Below, piece after piece: positions 20,002 to 29,831 of a DNA stretch of 64,000 bases (its first letter is position 1; every line of letters starts with the position of its first letter). The notes below the pieces were generated by a model, which had not been told where the DNA came from, did no database searches, and saw only the letters and a program-made list of their open reading frames with translations. Origin of the DNA: Bacillus sp. (in: firmicutes) (lineage in GTDB: Bacteria; Bacillota; Bacilli; Bacillales; JACDOC01). Where the stretch lies: contig JACDOC010000001.1 of the NCBI GenBank assembly GCA_017656295.1, forward strand, positions 372,001-436,000. Reading direction: 5' to 3'. A program made the position numbers and the translations under genes.

Positions 20002-20782
20002 ACGAATTATTCCGTGTTTGGACGTAAAAGATGGTCGTGTCGTCAAAGGCATTCAATTTGAACAGTTAAAAGATGCGGGTGACCCGGTGGAGTTGGCGAA
20101 AATGTATGACCGTCATGGAGCGGATGAATTAGTGTTTTTAGATATTTCCGCATCAAAAGAAGGGCGGGAAACGATGATTGATGTCGTTCGTTCTGTAGCG
20201 AGCCAGTTAGCGATTCCATTTACAGTGGGGGGCGGTATTCGTACCTTAGAAGATATGAAACGAATTCTTCGCTCGGGAGCAGATAAAGTGTCATTAAATA
20301 CAGCGGCGGTATTAAATCCTGAACTGATTCAGAAAGGAGCAGCGTATTTTGGTAACCAATGTATCGTTGTGGCCATTGATGCTAAGTGGGATGAAGAAAA
20401 AGGGACGTGGTTTGTGCATACCCATGGAGGGAATGTTCGGACGGAATTAGACGTTCTTACCTGGGCCAAACGAGCGGTATCCTTAGGTGCGGGAGAAATT
20501 TTACTAACAAGCATGGATACAGATGGGGGAAAAAAGGGATATGATGTCGCGTTGACGAGAGTGGTGAGTGAAGTCGTCCATGTTCCTGTCATTGCATCTG
20601 GCGGAGCAGGTTCGATAGAAGATTTTTACACCGTGTTTACCGAAGGAAAAGCGGACGCTGCATTAGCTGCTTCGATTTTTCATTATCGTGAAACGTCCAT
20701 TGAAGCAGTAAAAACCTTTTTAGTCGGAAAGGGGGTCCCAGTTCGTGAGTTGGGAATCCATCGTCGAGAACGTGCGCTTTGA
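19991..20782 (+). CDS. hisF: Imidazole glycerol phosphate synthase, cyclase subunit
   Basis: 263 residues, the cyclase barrel partner of HisH. Catalytic aspartates lie in [15 protein letters not shown] near 6-20 and [15 protein letters not shown] near 173-187. The C-terminus, about ten residues longer than typical (GIHRRERAL), runs 38 bp into hisI in another frame. Confidence 0.96.
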   Translation: MLAKRIIPCLDVKDGRVVKGIQFEQLKDAGDPVELAKMYDRHGADELVFLDISASKEGRETMIDVVRSVASQLAIPFTVGGGIRTLEDMKRILRSGADKVSLNTAAVLNPELIQKGAAYFGNQCIVVAIDAKWDEEKGTWFVHTHGGNVRTELDVLTWAKRAVSLGAGEILLTSMDTDGGKKGYDVALTRVVSEVVHVPVIASGGAGSIEDFYTVFTEGKADAALAASIFHYRETSIEAVKTFLVGKGVPVRELGIHRRERAL

Positions 20783-21389
20783 TCTAAACGGTCTTGTTCC
20801 AGCCATTGTACAAGATGTTCGTACAAAAGAAGTGCTAACGTTGGCGTATATGAACAAAGAGTCGCTCATTCGCTCCATGGAAACGAGACAAACATGGTTT
20901 TACAGTCGGTCGCGACAAGAGCTTTGGCATAAAGGTGAGACGAGTGGGAACGTGCAACATATCGTCAACATGTCATACGATTGCGACCGCGACGCTATTT
21001 TAGTTCAAGTCATTCCTGAAGGTCCGGCGTGTCATCATGGGACGACGAGCTGCTTTGACGAACCGTTTTTTCAAACCGATAGAAGGGAAGAGGAACGAGC
21101 CACCATTTCTATCTTAATGTTATTAGACAAACGAATTGAAAAGCGGAAGCTCGATCGACCAGAAGGCGCCTATACCACCTACTTATTCAATGAAGGAATC
21201 GATAAAATTGGGAAAAAGATCGGAGAAGAAGCTGCGGAAGTAATCATCGCTGCGAAAAATCGAAACAAAGAAGAAGTGAAATGGGAAGTCGCTGATCTTT
21301 TCTACCATATACTTGTTCTTTTACAAGAGCAACAAGTTCCATTGGATGATATTTGGGCGGTGTTAAAGAAACGATATGACAAAGGGTGA
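20745..21389 (+). CDS. hisI: Bifunctional phosphoribosyl-AMP cyclohydrolase / phosphoribosyl-ATP pyrophosphatase
   Basis: 214 residues, a HisIE fusion for steps two and three of histidine synthesis. The N-terminal cyclohydrolase has the zinc-site pattern WHKGETSGN and [11 protein letters not shown] followed by CHHGTTSCF. The C-terminal pyrophosphohydrolase (from about 118) has [16 protein letters not shown] and [14 protein letters not shown]. It starts at GTG 20745 inside the end of hisF. It is the last his gene, and a terminator follows directly. Confidence 0.96.
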   Translation: MSWESIVENVRFDLNGLVPAIVQDVRTKEVLTLAYMNKESLIRSMETRQTWFYSRSRQELWHKGETSGNVQHIVNMSYDCDRDAILVQVIPEGPACHHGTTSCFDEPFFQTDRREEERATISILMLLDKRIEKRKLDRPEGAYTTYLFNEGIDKIGKKIGEEAAEVIIAAKNRNKEEVKWEVADLFYHILVLLQEQQVPLDDIWAVLKKRYDKG

Positions 21390-21414
21390 TTCGAAAGCGA
21401 ATCGCCTTTTTATT
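21381..21414 (+). terminator. Terminator of the histidine operon
   Basis: GGTGATTCG and CGAATCGCC pair around a four-base loop, followed by a T-rich run. It overlaps the hisI stop codon. Confidence 0.9.
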
Positions 21415-21510
21415 ATTGTAAAAAAGGAACTCAGTTGACAATGAGGTACTTCATCGGTGAATGTGAAGGAAAATGTCAGAGAGTCCCTATTTTATGACAT
21501 GATTGAAATA

Positions 21511-21519
21511 TGGTATACT
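21511..21519 (+). promoter_or_regulatory. Extended -10 promoter before the TPR-gene leader
   Basis: TGGTATACT is an extended -10 (TG-N-TATACT). The -35 candidate TTATGA at 21492 is weak. It predicts a transcript start near 21526 and a leader of about 215 nt. Confidence 0.5.
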
Positions 21520-21525
21520 ACTCTA

Positions 21526-21740
21526 GTTATCATGTGCGTTATTTTCTACACTTGAAGTTTTACTATATCACCATAACGGGAGTAAGCCCCCACCTCAAGA
21601 TGGAGCGAACCAAAGAAGATACGTGGGGAATCAACTGCCCTTAAGGTCCGATTCGTTCAACTAACCATCCGTGTGGGAAAGAGCCCCTCATGGATGGAAG
21701 TTTCAAATTATCCCACACTTAACGGGATTGGAGGTCTTGC
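21526..21740 (+). ncRNA. Long structured 5' leader of the TPR gene (uncharacterised)
   Basis: Potential helices are CCCCAC/GTGGGG (21588-21593 with 21623-21628) and a strong hairpin CCATCCGTG...GGG with CCC...CATGGATGG (21665-21697). The segment CCCACAC (21712-21718) can pair with GTGTGGG inside that hairpin (21671-21677), or form part of a small hairpin ATCCC/GGGAT (21710-21728) that ends two bases before the GGAGG Shine-Dalgarno. These pairings are mutually exclusive. I do not recognise it as a named riboswitch, T-box or 6S RNA. Confidence 0.45.
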
Positions 21741-23249
21741 ATGAGAAAAGACTCACACGTAGAAAAGAACAAAGGGAAAATTCTTTCGTTTATCCCTACA
21801 GGTGAATATTATTTTTCCAAAGGAGTCAAAGCGTTTCAACGCGGTGATTTGGAAAATGCGAAGAAATATTTAATTCGGGCGAATCAATTAGAACCGCTCG
21901 AACCGATGATTGTGTGTCAATTAGGAATTGTGTATGCGGAAACAGGAGAATATCAAAAATCTAATCAGTTGTTTCATCAAGTATTAAACGAATTAGACCC
22001 TTATATGGTCGAATGTCATTATTTTTTAGCGAACAACTATGCCTACTTAGGGTTGTTTAAAGAATCGTACAAACATATCACAACCTATTTAGAATTGGAT
22101 CCAAATGGTGAATTTGTCCAAGATGCCGAAGAATTGCTCGAAATTATTCAGTTAGATGCCGAAGAGGCGAACGAAGTGTTGTACGAGCAAGACGAACTCA
22201 TCGTAAAGCAAGAACAAGCACGGGAACAATTAGAGGCAGGAAACTTTTCAAAGGCGATTCAAATGCTTGAAGATATTATTGAACAGTTTCCAGATTTTTA
22301 TTCGGCTTATAACAACTTAGCGCTTGCTTACTTTTACACCGGGGAAACGGAAAAAGCAACAACAATTCTTCATACCGTATTGGACAAAAATCCGGGAAAC
22401 TTACACGCTTTGTGTAATGCGGCCGTATTTATGTATTATCAACGGGAAGAAGGACGACTTAATCAACTGCTGGATCGTTTAGAAAAGACGTACCCGATGT
22501 TGTTAGAACATCGATATAAACTAGGGGCGACGATGGCTCTTGTTGGTCGTTACGAGAAAGCTTTTTATTGGTTACGCAAGTTGCAAAAACAAGGGTTTGA
22601 AGGTGATCCTGCCTTTTATTATTGGCTCAGTCAAGCTGCCTATCATACAAACCATCTAGAAATTGCGCGAGCGGCGTGGAAAAAGTTAGAGATGTTAAGT
22701 CCGGAGAAAAAAGGAACGCCTCCTTGGGAACAAAAAAATACGGAACCATCATTGGAAATAAATGAAGCGTACATCATGGAAAAAATGGCGAGTACTGACG
22801 TAGAAGATCGCCTCTTTGGAATATTTTTATTTTCATTAAGCGAAAATAAAAAACGACTGTTATCTCATACCGAGTGGAAAGGGACGGAGCAATTTACGTC
22901 ATTGGAAAAAGGATATTTTTCCCTCGTCCTTAGTGAATATATAGAAGCAGAAGTTCCTGCCATCATTCAAAGAGGACATGACGTAGCCGTACAGCTATAC
23001 GAGAAGCACCGTCCGATTCGCCCAGAAAATGGAGGATTATTCGCGTTTTGGTTCGTCGTGTTTACGACTATCGCTTCTGAAAACGCGACGTTTGCCAATG
23101 TAAGAGGGATGGCCGCTGGAATTGATTATTTATGGCATCATTTACGAAACGAAAAAGTTACTCAGCGCCATGTTGCCGAACTTTATGGCGTTTCACCTTC
23201 GACCGTGGCGAAATATGTTAAACAGTTAAAAGAATGGATTTTGAAGTAG
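21741..23249 (+). CDS. TPR-repeat protein with C-terminal HTH (YvcD-like)
   Basis: 502 residues, no signal peptide or membrane segment, so cytoplasmic. Tetratricopeptide repeats cover roughly 20-150 (GVKAFQRGDLENAKKYLIRA, CQLGIVYAETGEYQKSNQLF, FLANNYAYLGLFKESYKHI) and 160-320. The C-terminal 40 residues contain a helix-turn-helix (VAELYGVSPSTVAKYVKQLKEW). It is in the position of B. subtilis yvcD, between the his operon and trxB. The ATG follows TTGGAGG. The function is unknown; the HTH suggests possible nucleic-acid contact. Confidence 0.88.
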   Translation: MRKDSHVEKNKGKILSFIPTGEYYFSKGVKAFQRGDLENAKKYLIRANQLEPLEPMIVCQLGIVYAETGEYQKSNQLFHQVLNELDPYMVECHYFLANNYAYLGLFKESYKHITTYLELDPNGEFVQDAEELLEIIQLDAEEANEVLYEQDELIVKQEQAREQLEAGNFSKAIQMLEDIIEQFPDFYSAYNNLALAYFYTGETEKATTILHTVLDKNPGNLHALCNAAVFMYYQREEGRLNQLLDRLEKTYPMLLEHRYKLGATMALVGRYEKAFYWLRKLQKQGFEGDPAFYYWLSQAAYHTNHLEIARAAWKKLEMLSPEKKGTPPWEQKNTEPSLEINEAYIMEKMASTDVEDRLFGIFLFSLSENKKRLLSHTEWKGTEQFTSLEKGYFSLVLSEYIEAEVPAIIQRGHDVAVQLYEKHRPIRPENGGLFAFWFVVFTTIASENATFANVRGMAAGIDYLWHHLRNEKVTQRHVAELYGVSPSTVAKYVKQLKEWILK

Positions 23250-23308
23250 TGAGACCTTTTGAGCAAATCAATGGACGTAAAAGAAGTATTTCTATACGAT
23301 AAGTTTAG

Positions 23309-24298
<990 letters not shown>

Positions 24299-24322
24299 TC
24301 ATCGTCAGTTTCTTTCCTTGTT

Positions 24323-24501
24323 TAAAAGGCTATGTAGACGATAATGTTGATATTTATACATTACGCTTGTGGCGGGCGCTTTCCGCGGGCAAGTCGCAAG
24401 CCGCTTTCCTCGCTACGCTCAAGTAACGGTCTTGCGGCTTCTTGTTCCCGCTGGAGTCGCCGCCTTTCGCTTAGTTATGTTAGGGTTGAGCCTTTTAAAA
24501 A
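24323..24501 (-). repeat. Dispersed hairpin element, copy 3
   Basis: About 180 bp in reverse orientation. The ends are TTTAAAAGGCTATG and GAGCCTTTTAAAA, an inverted repeat of about ten bases. The core contains GGCGGGCGCTTTCCGCGGGC and CCCGCTGGAGTCGCCGCC, matching the other three copies. It lies directly after trxB. Confidence 0.85.
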
Positions 24502-24512
24502 GAAAGGGACAT

Positions 24513-24625
24513 AAAGGGGTCAAGATTCAACAATTTTTTTAAAAACCGTAACGGTCATTTAAACCTGTTGTAACAGTGGTGAAATAAAATTTAGGTAACA
24601 TAGAAATGAAATTGACCCCCTTTTT
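24513..24625. repeat. Region bounded by an 11-bp inverted repeat
   Basis: AAAGGGGTCAA and TTGACCCCCTTT enclose about 88 bp without an ORF. The inner part has two small palindromes, ACCGT-A-ACGGT and CTGTTGTAACAG. It could be a small mobile element relic or a terminator with a long loop. I do not recognise it. Confidence 0.4.
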
Positions 24626-24642
24626 CATATATTCCAACCTTT

Positions 24643-24677
24643 GACACAGGAACCTACCTGTGTCTTTTCTTTTTGTC
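24643..24677 (+). terminator. Hairpin terminator upstream of the nudix gene
   Basis: GACACAGG and CCTGTGTC pair around a six-base loop, followed by TTTTCTTTTT. It is about 345 bp after trxB, so its transcript may start inside the repeat-rich gap. Confidence 0.7.
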
Positions 24678-24776
24678 TACTTTTTCGAGAAGGGATGTTC
24701 GTTCATTGTAGCGAATTAAAAAAACATTGTATAATAAAATGAAGTATATGTTCTCTTATATTATTGAGGTGAAAAA

Positions 24777-25235
24777 ATGCAACGAGTAACCAATTGCGTA
24801 TTTGTCAAGGATGATCAAATATTATTGATTCAAAAGCCGAAACGTGGATGGTGGTCTGCTCCAGGCGGAAAAATGGAGCCAGGTGAATCTATTCGTGAAG
24901 CGTGCATTCGTGAATTCCGGGAAGAGACGGGAATCTATGTGAAAAACCCGCAAGTAAAAGGGATTTTCACGTTTATTATAAAAGATGGGCATGAAGTGGT
25001 CTCTGAGTGGATGATGTTTACGTTTTTAGCGAAAGAAGGAGACGGTGTAAACGTAAGGGAAACGGAAGAAGGAACGATTCATTGGCATTCGATTGACAAA
25101 CTAAAAGAATTGCCAATGGCTGAAGGGGATTATCATATCCTTGATTATGTGCTCCACGGAAAAGGAATCCTTTACGGAACGTTTACATATTCTCCAGATT
25201 TTGAATTAATTTCGTATCGACTTGATCCAAGCTGA
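24777..25235 (+). CDS. yvcI: Nudix hydrolase (YvcI-like)
   Basis: 152 residues. A complete nudix box, [23 protein letters not shown] (about residues 31-53), supplies the metal-binding glutamates for hydrolysis of nucleoside-diphosphate-X compounds. The exact substrate is unknown. It is the first gene of the conserved yvcI-rapZ-yvcK-whiA-crh cluster, and ATG 24777 follows GAGGTG. Confidence 0.92.
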   Translation: MQRVTNCVFVKDDQILLIQKPKRGWWSAPGGKMEPGESIREACIREFREETGIYVKNPQVKGIFTFIIKDGHEVVSEWMMFTFLAKEGDGVNVRETEEGTIHWHSIDKLKELPMAEGDYHILDYVLHGKGILYGTFTYSPDFELISYRLDPS

Positions 25236-25263
25236 TGAAAGCCAGCAAGGGGGGAATCTTTCA

Positions 25264-26157
25264 ATGAGTACGGGTTCTGTAAGCGATGTTCAATTAGTCA
25301 TTATTACCGGGATGTCAGGAGCAGGAAAAACGGTTGCCATTCAAAGCTTTGAAGATCTTGGTTTTTTCTGTGTCGATAATTTACCGCCGACTTTGTTACC
25401 GAAGTTTCTGGAATTGATGAAAGACTCGGGAAGTAAAATGAACAAAGTGGCGATTGTGATGGACCTAAGAGGTCGAGAATTTTTTGACCATCTATTTAAA
25501 GCCCTGGATGACTTGGCAGAAACGTCCTGGGTGACCCCACAAATTTTGTTCTTAGATGCGGAAGACTCGGTGCTCGTTCGCCGTTATAAAGAAACGCGCC
25601 GTTCACACCCATTAGCTCCATCCGGCCTCCCCCTTGAAGGAATTCGTCAAGAACGGAAGCTGTTGGAAGAGCTAAAAGGAAGAGCGCAACTTATTTTTAA
25701 TACATCACATATGAAGCCGCGGGAGCTTCGGGAAAAAATTTTAACTCAGTTTTCGGTGAATAAGCGTTCTATTTTTACGGTAAACGTCATGTCGTTTGGT
25801 TTTAAACATGGTCTTCCTATTGATGCCGATTTAGTATTTGACGTTCGTTTTTTACCAAACCCGCATTATATTGAGCATATGCGCCCGAAAACAGGATTAG
25901 ATGCAGAAGTGTATGAATATGTCATGAAATGGAACGAGACGCAAAAATTTTTAGAGAAAACGATCGACTTATTAACGTTCATGCTCCCACATTATAAACG
26001 AGAAGGGAAAAGTCAACTCGTTATTGCTATCGGCTGTACCGGTGGACAACACCGTTCCGTTGCCTTAACAGAGTACATTGGCAAGTATTTTGAAAACGAC
26101 TATCATACACGTATTACCCATCGGGATATTGAGAAAAGAAAGGAAAAAACAACATGA
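25264..26157 (+). CDS. rapZ: RNase adapter / nucleotide-binding protein RapZ (YvcJ)
   Basis: 297 residues. The P-loop [10 protein letters not shown] is near residues 15-24; Walker B-like [12 protein letters not shown] is near 37; the C-terminal domain has [12 protein letters not shown] near 262. It binds GTP/ATP. In E. coli RapZ controls glmS through sRNA decay; in Bacillus YvcJ affects competence. The ATG at 25264 follows AAGGGGGG; the in-frame TTG at 25222 overlaps the nudix gene and lacks a ribosome binding site. It overlaps yvcK by four bases. Confidence 0.95.
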   Translation: MSTGSVSDVQLVIITGMSGAGKTVAIQSFEDLGFFCVDNLPPTLLPKFLELMKDSGSKMNKVAIVMDLRGREFFDHLFKALDDLAETSWVTPQILFLDAEDSVLVRRYKETRRSHPLAPSGLPLEGIRQERKLLEELKGRAQLIFNTSHMKPRELREKILTQFSVNKRSIFTVNVMSFGFKHGLPIDADLVFDVRFLPNPHYIEHMRPKTGLDAEVYEYVMKWNETQKFLEKTIDLLTFMLPHYKREGKSQLVIAIGCTGGQHRSVALTEYIGKYFENDYHTRITHRDIEKRKEKTT

Positions 26158-27125
26158 CCATACATCAACAACCCCGAGTGGTCGTAATCGGTGGAGGGAC
26201 TGGCTTGCCGGTTCTTTTACGCGGATTAAAAAAATATCCCATTGATATAACGGCGATTGTAACGGTAGCGGATGATGGAGGGAGTTCAGGAAGGTTACGA
26301 AATGAATTAGATATTCCCCCTCCTGGAGATGTACGTAACGTCTTAGCGGCGTTATCAGATGTCGAGCCGCTAATCGAGCAATTATTTCAGCACCGATTTA
26401 AAACAGCGAACGAATTATCGGGCCACTCGCTAGGTAATTTAATTATTGCTGCTTTAACGTCAATTACTGGTGATTTTGTCCGAGCGATTCAAGAAATGAG
26501 TCGAGTGTTAAATGTGAGCGGAAAGGTGCTCCCTGCAGCTAATCAAAGCGTTGTTTTACACGCAGAGATGGAAGATGGGACCGTTGTTTCGGGTGAATCA
26601 AAAATTCCGTTTTCAGGTAAGCGTATTCGCCGTGTGTTTTTAACACCTGAACATATTGAGCCCCTTCCGGAAACGTTAGATGCGATTCGAACAGCTGACT
26701 TGATCGTTATCGGACCGGGAAGTTTATATACGAGCATCTTGCCGAACTTACTTGTTCCGAAAATTGGTGAAGAGGTGTGCCGGGCGAAGGCGAAAAAAGT
26801 ATATATCTGTAACTTAATGACACAAGCAGGCGAAACGCTTGATTTTACTGCAAGCGACCATGTAAGAGCGATCTATGATCATTTTCAACAACCGTTTATT
26901 GATACGATTTTAGTGAACAACGAAGAAGTTCCTTTAGACATTCAAGAACGGTATAAAGAAGAAATGGCCAAACCGGTTTATTTCGATATCGAACGATTAA
27001 CGGATCTTGGCCTAGATGTCATTTATGATGAAATTATGACGTATGAAGATGGAGTTATACGACATGATACAGATAAAGTCTCGGAAATTCTTTACTCCCT
27101 ATTAATGGAAAGTAAAAATACGTAA
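26154..27125 (+). CDS. yvcK: Gluconeogenesis/cell-shape factor YvcK (CofD-like)
   Basis: 323 residues. The N-terminal [17 protein letters not shown] (about 10-26) and [13 protein letters not shown] near 92 are hallmarks of the YvcK/CofD-like family that binds UDP-sugars. In B. subtilis it is required for growth on gluconeogenic substrates and for normal cell shape. It overlaps rapZ and is followed 34 bp later by whiA. Confidence 0.95.
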   Translation: MTIHQQPRVVVIGGGTGLPVLLRGLKKYPIDITAIVTVADDGGSSGRLRNELDIPPPGDVRNVLAALSDVEPLIEQLFQHRFKTANELSGHSLGNLIIAALTSITGDFVRAIQEMSRVLNVSGKVLPAANQSVVLHAEMEDGTVVSGESKIPFSGKRIRRVFLTPEHIEPLPETLDAIRTADLIVIGPGSLYTSILPNLLVPKIGEEVCRAKAKKVYICNLMTQAGETLDFTASDHVRAIYDHFQQPFIDTILVNNEEVPLDIQERYKEEMAKPVYFDIERLTDLGLDVIYDEIMTYEDGVIRHDTDKVSEILYSLLMESKNT

Positions 27126-27159
27126 TGATGTCGGTTGCTTGGAATGGAGGTGAAGGGGG

Positions 27160-28113
27160 ATGTCGTTCGCATCTGAAACGAAAAAAGAATTAACGAATCT
27201 CGAAGTGAAGCTTTGTTGTGCTCGGTCAGAATTGTCGGCATTAATTCGCATGAACGGCTCATTATCATTTTCTAATCGCTTACTGATTGTCAACATCCAA
27301 ACGGAAAATGCGGCTATTGCGAGAAGAATTTATACGCTTATTAAGAGAATTTATCAAACTCCTGTCGAATTGCTTGTTCGGAAAAAGATGAGATTAAAAA
27401 AGAACAATGTTTATATTGTTCGGTTAAAAGAAAATGCCCGTGACATACTAGAAGATTTAAAAATTCTCGGAGAAGGATTTACCTTTATACACGATATATC
27501 CGCAGAGCTCGTGAAGAAAAAGTGTTGTAAACGTTCTTACTTGCGTGGTGCTTTTTTAGCGGGAGGTTCCGTTAACAATCCAGAAACGTCTTCCTATCAT
27601 TTAGAGGTGTTCTCTCAATATAAAGATCATAATGATTCATTATGTGATTTAATGAACACATTCGGTTTAAACGCTAAAACGTTAGAACGGAAGAAAGGGT
27701 TTATTACGTATTTAAAAGAAGCAGAAAAAATTACCGAGTTTTTAAATATTATCGGTGCACACAATGCGCTACTTCGCTTTGAAGATGTACGTATTGTACG
27801 CGATATGCGTAACTCCGTCAATCGGCTCGTAAATTGTGAGACGGCCAATTTGAATAAAACGATTGGTGCTGCCTTACGCCAAGTGGAAAACATTCGCTAT
27901 ATTGACCAAACGATTGGATTAGACGCATTACCGGATAAATTGAGAGAGATTGCGGAGCTTCGAATTGCCTACCAAGACGTGACATTAAAAGAACTCGGTG
28001 AAATGGTAAGTGGTGGAAAAATAAGTAAATCTGGAATCAATCACCGATTACGAAAAATCGATGAAATTGCTGAAAAACTTCGTGCAGGAGAACCGATTAA
28101 TCAGTTGAAATAA
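27160..28113 (+). CDS. whiA: DNA-binding protein WhiA
   Basis: 317 residues. The N-terminal LAGLIDADG-homing-endonuclease-like fold ([18 protein letters not shown] near 130) lacks nuclease motifs. The C-terminal helix-turn-helix region ([28 protein letters not shown]) ends the protein. It links division and chromosome segregation in Bacillus. The start ATG follows GAAGGGGG. Confidence 0.96.
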   Translation: MSFASETKKELTNLEVKLCCARSELSALIRMNGSLSFSNRLLIVNIQTENAAIARRIYTLIKRIYQTPVELLVRKKMRLKKNNVYIVRLKENARDILEDLKILGEGFTFIHDISAELVKKKCCKRSYLRGAFLAGGSVNNPETSSYHLEVFSQYKDHNDSLCDLMNTFGLNAKTLERKKGFITYLKEAEKITEFLNIIGAHNALLRFEDVRIVRDMRNSVNRLVNCETANLNKTIGAALRQVENIRYIDQTIGLDALPDKLREIAELRIAYQDVTLKELGEMVSGGKISKSGINHRLRKIDEIAEKLRAGEPINQLK

Positions 28114-28151
28114 TATTTATTAATAATTTCGATAGGGGGAGGGGAAAAGAT

Positions 28152-28409
28152 ATGCTCGAGAGACAAGTGGAAGTAAAGTTAAAAACTGGTCTTCAAGCGC
28201 GGCCCGCAGCCCGGTTTGTTCAAGAAGCGAATCGCTTTGCAGCTGATGTTTTTTTAGAAAAAGACGGCAAAAAGGTGAACGGTAAAAGTATCATGGGCTT
28301 AATGAGTCTAGCCATCAGTTCGGGTACGACGATTACGATTATGACAGACGGCCGAGATGAACAAGAAGCAATGGATGTCCTCACCGCGTTTGTTAGTCGA
28401 GAAGAGTAA
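28152..28409 (+). CDS. crh: Catabolite repression HPr-like protein Crh
   Basis: 85 residues with the HPr fold. Position 15 is glutamine (TGLQARPAA), not the phosphorylatable histidine of HPr, while Ser46 is kept (GKSIMGLMSLA). This distinguishes Crh from HPr. When phosphorylated on Ser46 by HprK (also in this window) it acts as a CcpA co-repressor. It ends the yvcI-crh cluster at a terminator. Confidence 0.96.
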   Translation: MLERQVEVKLKTGLQARPAARFVQEANRFAADVFLEKDGKKVNGKSIMGLMSLAISSGTTITIMTDGRDEQEAMDVLTAFVSREE

Positions 28410-28438
28410 AACTCGCATAATGGAATGCGAGTTTTTTT
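28408..28438 (+). terminator. Terminator of the yvcI-crh operon
   Basis: AAACTCGCAT and ATGCGAGTTT form a ten-base stem with a seven-base loop, followed by T residues. The group II intron relic begins about seven bases after the T run. Confidence 0.9.
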
Positions 28439-28444
28439 ATTTAG

Positions 28445-28646
28445 GCGCGCCCAGCAAAGCTGTTATCTGCTAGTTGGTTAAGTCCAACCCGAGTGAAATT
28501 AGCGAGTTAGACAAGAACGAAAGCCAAAGGAAGAAGAACGTCGGAAAGCCGTATGAGGGAAAACCTCACGTACGGTTTGATGAGGGGAAGCTGAGAGTAA
28601 AAGAGACAGCATAAGCTGTCCCTTTGAAATCAGTTTTCTACTCTAC
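28445..28646 (+). mobile_element. Group II intron relic without reverse transcriptase
   Basis: The first 80 bases (GCGCCCAGCAAAGCTG..., GGTTAAGTCC) resemble the 5' end of domain I. Positions 28546-28579 are a domain V hairpin: AGCCGTATGAGG, a GAAA loop and CCTCACGTACGGTTT. A domain VI-like hairpin follows and ends near CTACTCTACT. Only about 200 nt remain of an element that normally needs about 600 nt of ribozyme plus an RT gene, so the middle is deleted. Its position just behind a terminator is typical of class C introns, though the class assignment is inference. Confidence 0.75.
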
Positions 28647-28691
28647 TAGGTAAAAAGAACAACCATATCATGTTAACAAGACATGTGTTCC

Positions 28692-28739
28692 CAAAAAGAA
28701 ACGTACGAGGATGGTGAATCAGTCCTCGTACGTTTTTTC
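28692..28739. terminator. Terminator of clpP
   Basis: AACGTACGAGGA and TCCTCGTACGTT form a perfect 12-bp stem. Runs of A on the left and T on the right allow use from both strands. Confidence 0.85.
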
Positions 28740-28744
28740 ATCGA

Positions 28745-29338
28745 TTATTTAGATAAAGAGTTTCTTGTAATAATATGGTCGATTAAACCGTAATCTTTCG
28801 CTTTTTCAGCCGTCATAAAGTTGTCGCGCTCTGTATCACGCTCGATTACTTCGAGCGGCTGACCAGTGCGTTCAGATAGAATGTGGTTCAATTTATCGCG
28901 TAAGAAGAGAATACGTTTAGCAGCAATTTCAATTTCCGTCGCTTGACCTTGAGCTCCACCAAGCGGTTGGTGAATCATCACTTCACTGTTCGGTAACGCG
29001 TAACGTTTTCCTTTTGTACCAGCAGCTAAAAGGAACGCACCCATGGATGCGGCCATACCGATACAAATGGTTTGAACGTCTGGTTTAATGAATTGCATTG
29101 TATCATAAATCGCCATACCAGCTGTAATGCTTCCGCCAGGGCTGTTAATATAAATGGAGATGTCTTTTTCTGGGTTTTCTGCTTCTAAAAAGAGTAATTG
29201 AGCAACAATGGAGTTCGCTACATTGTCATCAATCGGACTACCTAACATAATGATACGGTCTTTTAATAAACGTGAATAAATGTCATACGCACGTTCCCCG
29301 CGATTGGTTTGCTCAATAACAGTTGGAATTAAGTTCAT
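28745..29338 (-). CDS. clpP: ATP-dependent Clp protease proteolytic subunit
   Basis: 197 residues from the ATG at 29338, which follows AAAGGAGG; ten upstream in-frame codons are not part of the protein. The catalytic triad is visible as Ser98 (GMAASMGA), His123 (MIHQPLGG) and Asp172. It forms tetradecamers with ClpC/ClpX/ClpE for protein quality control. A CtsR operator lies upstream. Confidence 0.97.
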   Translation of the reverse strand: MNLIPTVIEQTNRGERAYDIYSRLLKDRIIMLGSPIDDNVANSIVAQLLFLEAENPEKDISIYINSPGGSITAGMAIYDTMQFIKPDVQTICIGMAASMGAFLLAAGTKGKRYALPNSEVMIHQPLGGAQGQATEIEIAAKRILFLRDKLNHILSERTGQPLEVIERDTERDNFMTAEKAKDYGLIDHIITRNSLSK

Positions 29339-29429
29339 TCCTTCATCCTCCTTTGTACGAAAAATCATTATTCACCGTGGTGTTTGACAGATGTTGAGAA
29401 AAACTTACGTACTGTAATCATACACCGAT

Positions 29430-29446
29430 GGTCAATAAAGGTCAAA
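29430..29446. promoter_or_regulatory. CtsR operator of clpP
   Basis: Heptads GGTCAAT and GGTCAAA are separated by three A residues, matching the CtsR tandem repeat (A/G)GTCAAA-N3-(A/G)GTCAAA with one mismatch. It implies heat-shock control of clpP. Confidence 0.8.
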
Positions 29447-29580
29447 CAAATTACTCAGCAGAGATAAAAAACAATTACGTATACCATCATACCCAAAAAT
29501 CTATTTATTAAAACAGAAACATTGTTGCAAAAAGAATGACTCATCAGTATAATAGATAGTGCACGTTAGTTTTATTATAT

Positions 29581-29652
29581 GCCCTCGTGGTGTAATGGAT
29601 AACACGCAAGATTCCGGTTCTTGAAATGTGGGTTCGATTCCTGCCGAGGGCG
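29581..29652 (+). tRNA. tRNA-Arg (anticodon CCG)
   Basis: The acceptor stem GCCCTCG/CGAGGGC, D-arm with GTGTAATGGATAACAC, anticodon stem CAAGA/TCTTG around TTCCGGT (CCG) and T-arm GTGGGTTCGATTCCTGC are all present. The discriminator is G, and no CCA is encoded. The position between clpP and sigL matches trnQ-Arg in B. subtilis. Confidence 0.93.
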
Positions 29653-29665
29653 TTTGATTCATTGG

Positions 29666-29699
29666 AATCCTCTTGCCATTCGCAAGGGGATTTTCTTTT
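29666..29699 (+). terminator. Terminator after tRNA-Arg
   Basis: AATCCTCTTGC and GCAAGGGGATT pair, followed by TTTCTTTT. Confidence 0.8.
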
Positions 29700-29831
29700 A
29701 TTTCACGAAAGAAATGTTAATTTTTCTAAATATTCAGAGTATAATTACAATAACCCATTCGTACGTACGAAAGTATTTTCCATACAGCTTTTGATGAATT
29801 TTTTGTACAATGAATGAAGGGGGGGAGTGCA

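Noticed and set aside
21526-21740. 6S RNA or T-box in the leader of the TPR gene.
   Set aside because: No closing rod with a central bubble as in 6S, no T-box sequence or specifier stem, and the 6S loci of Bacillus are elsewhere.
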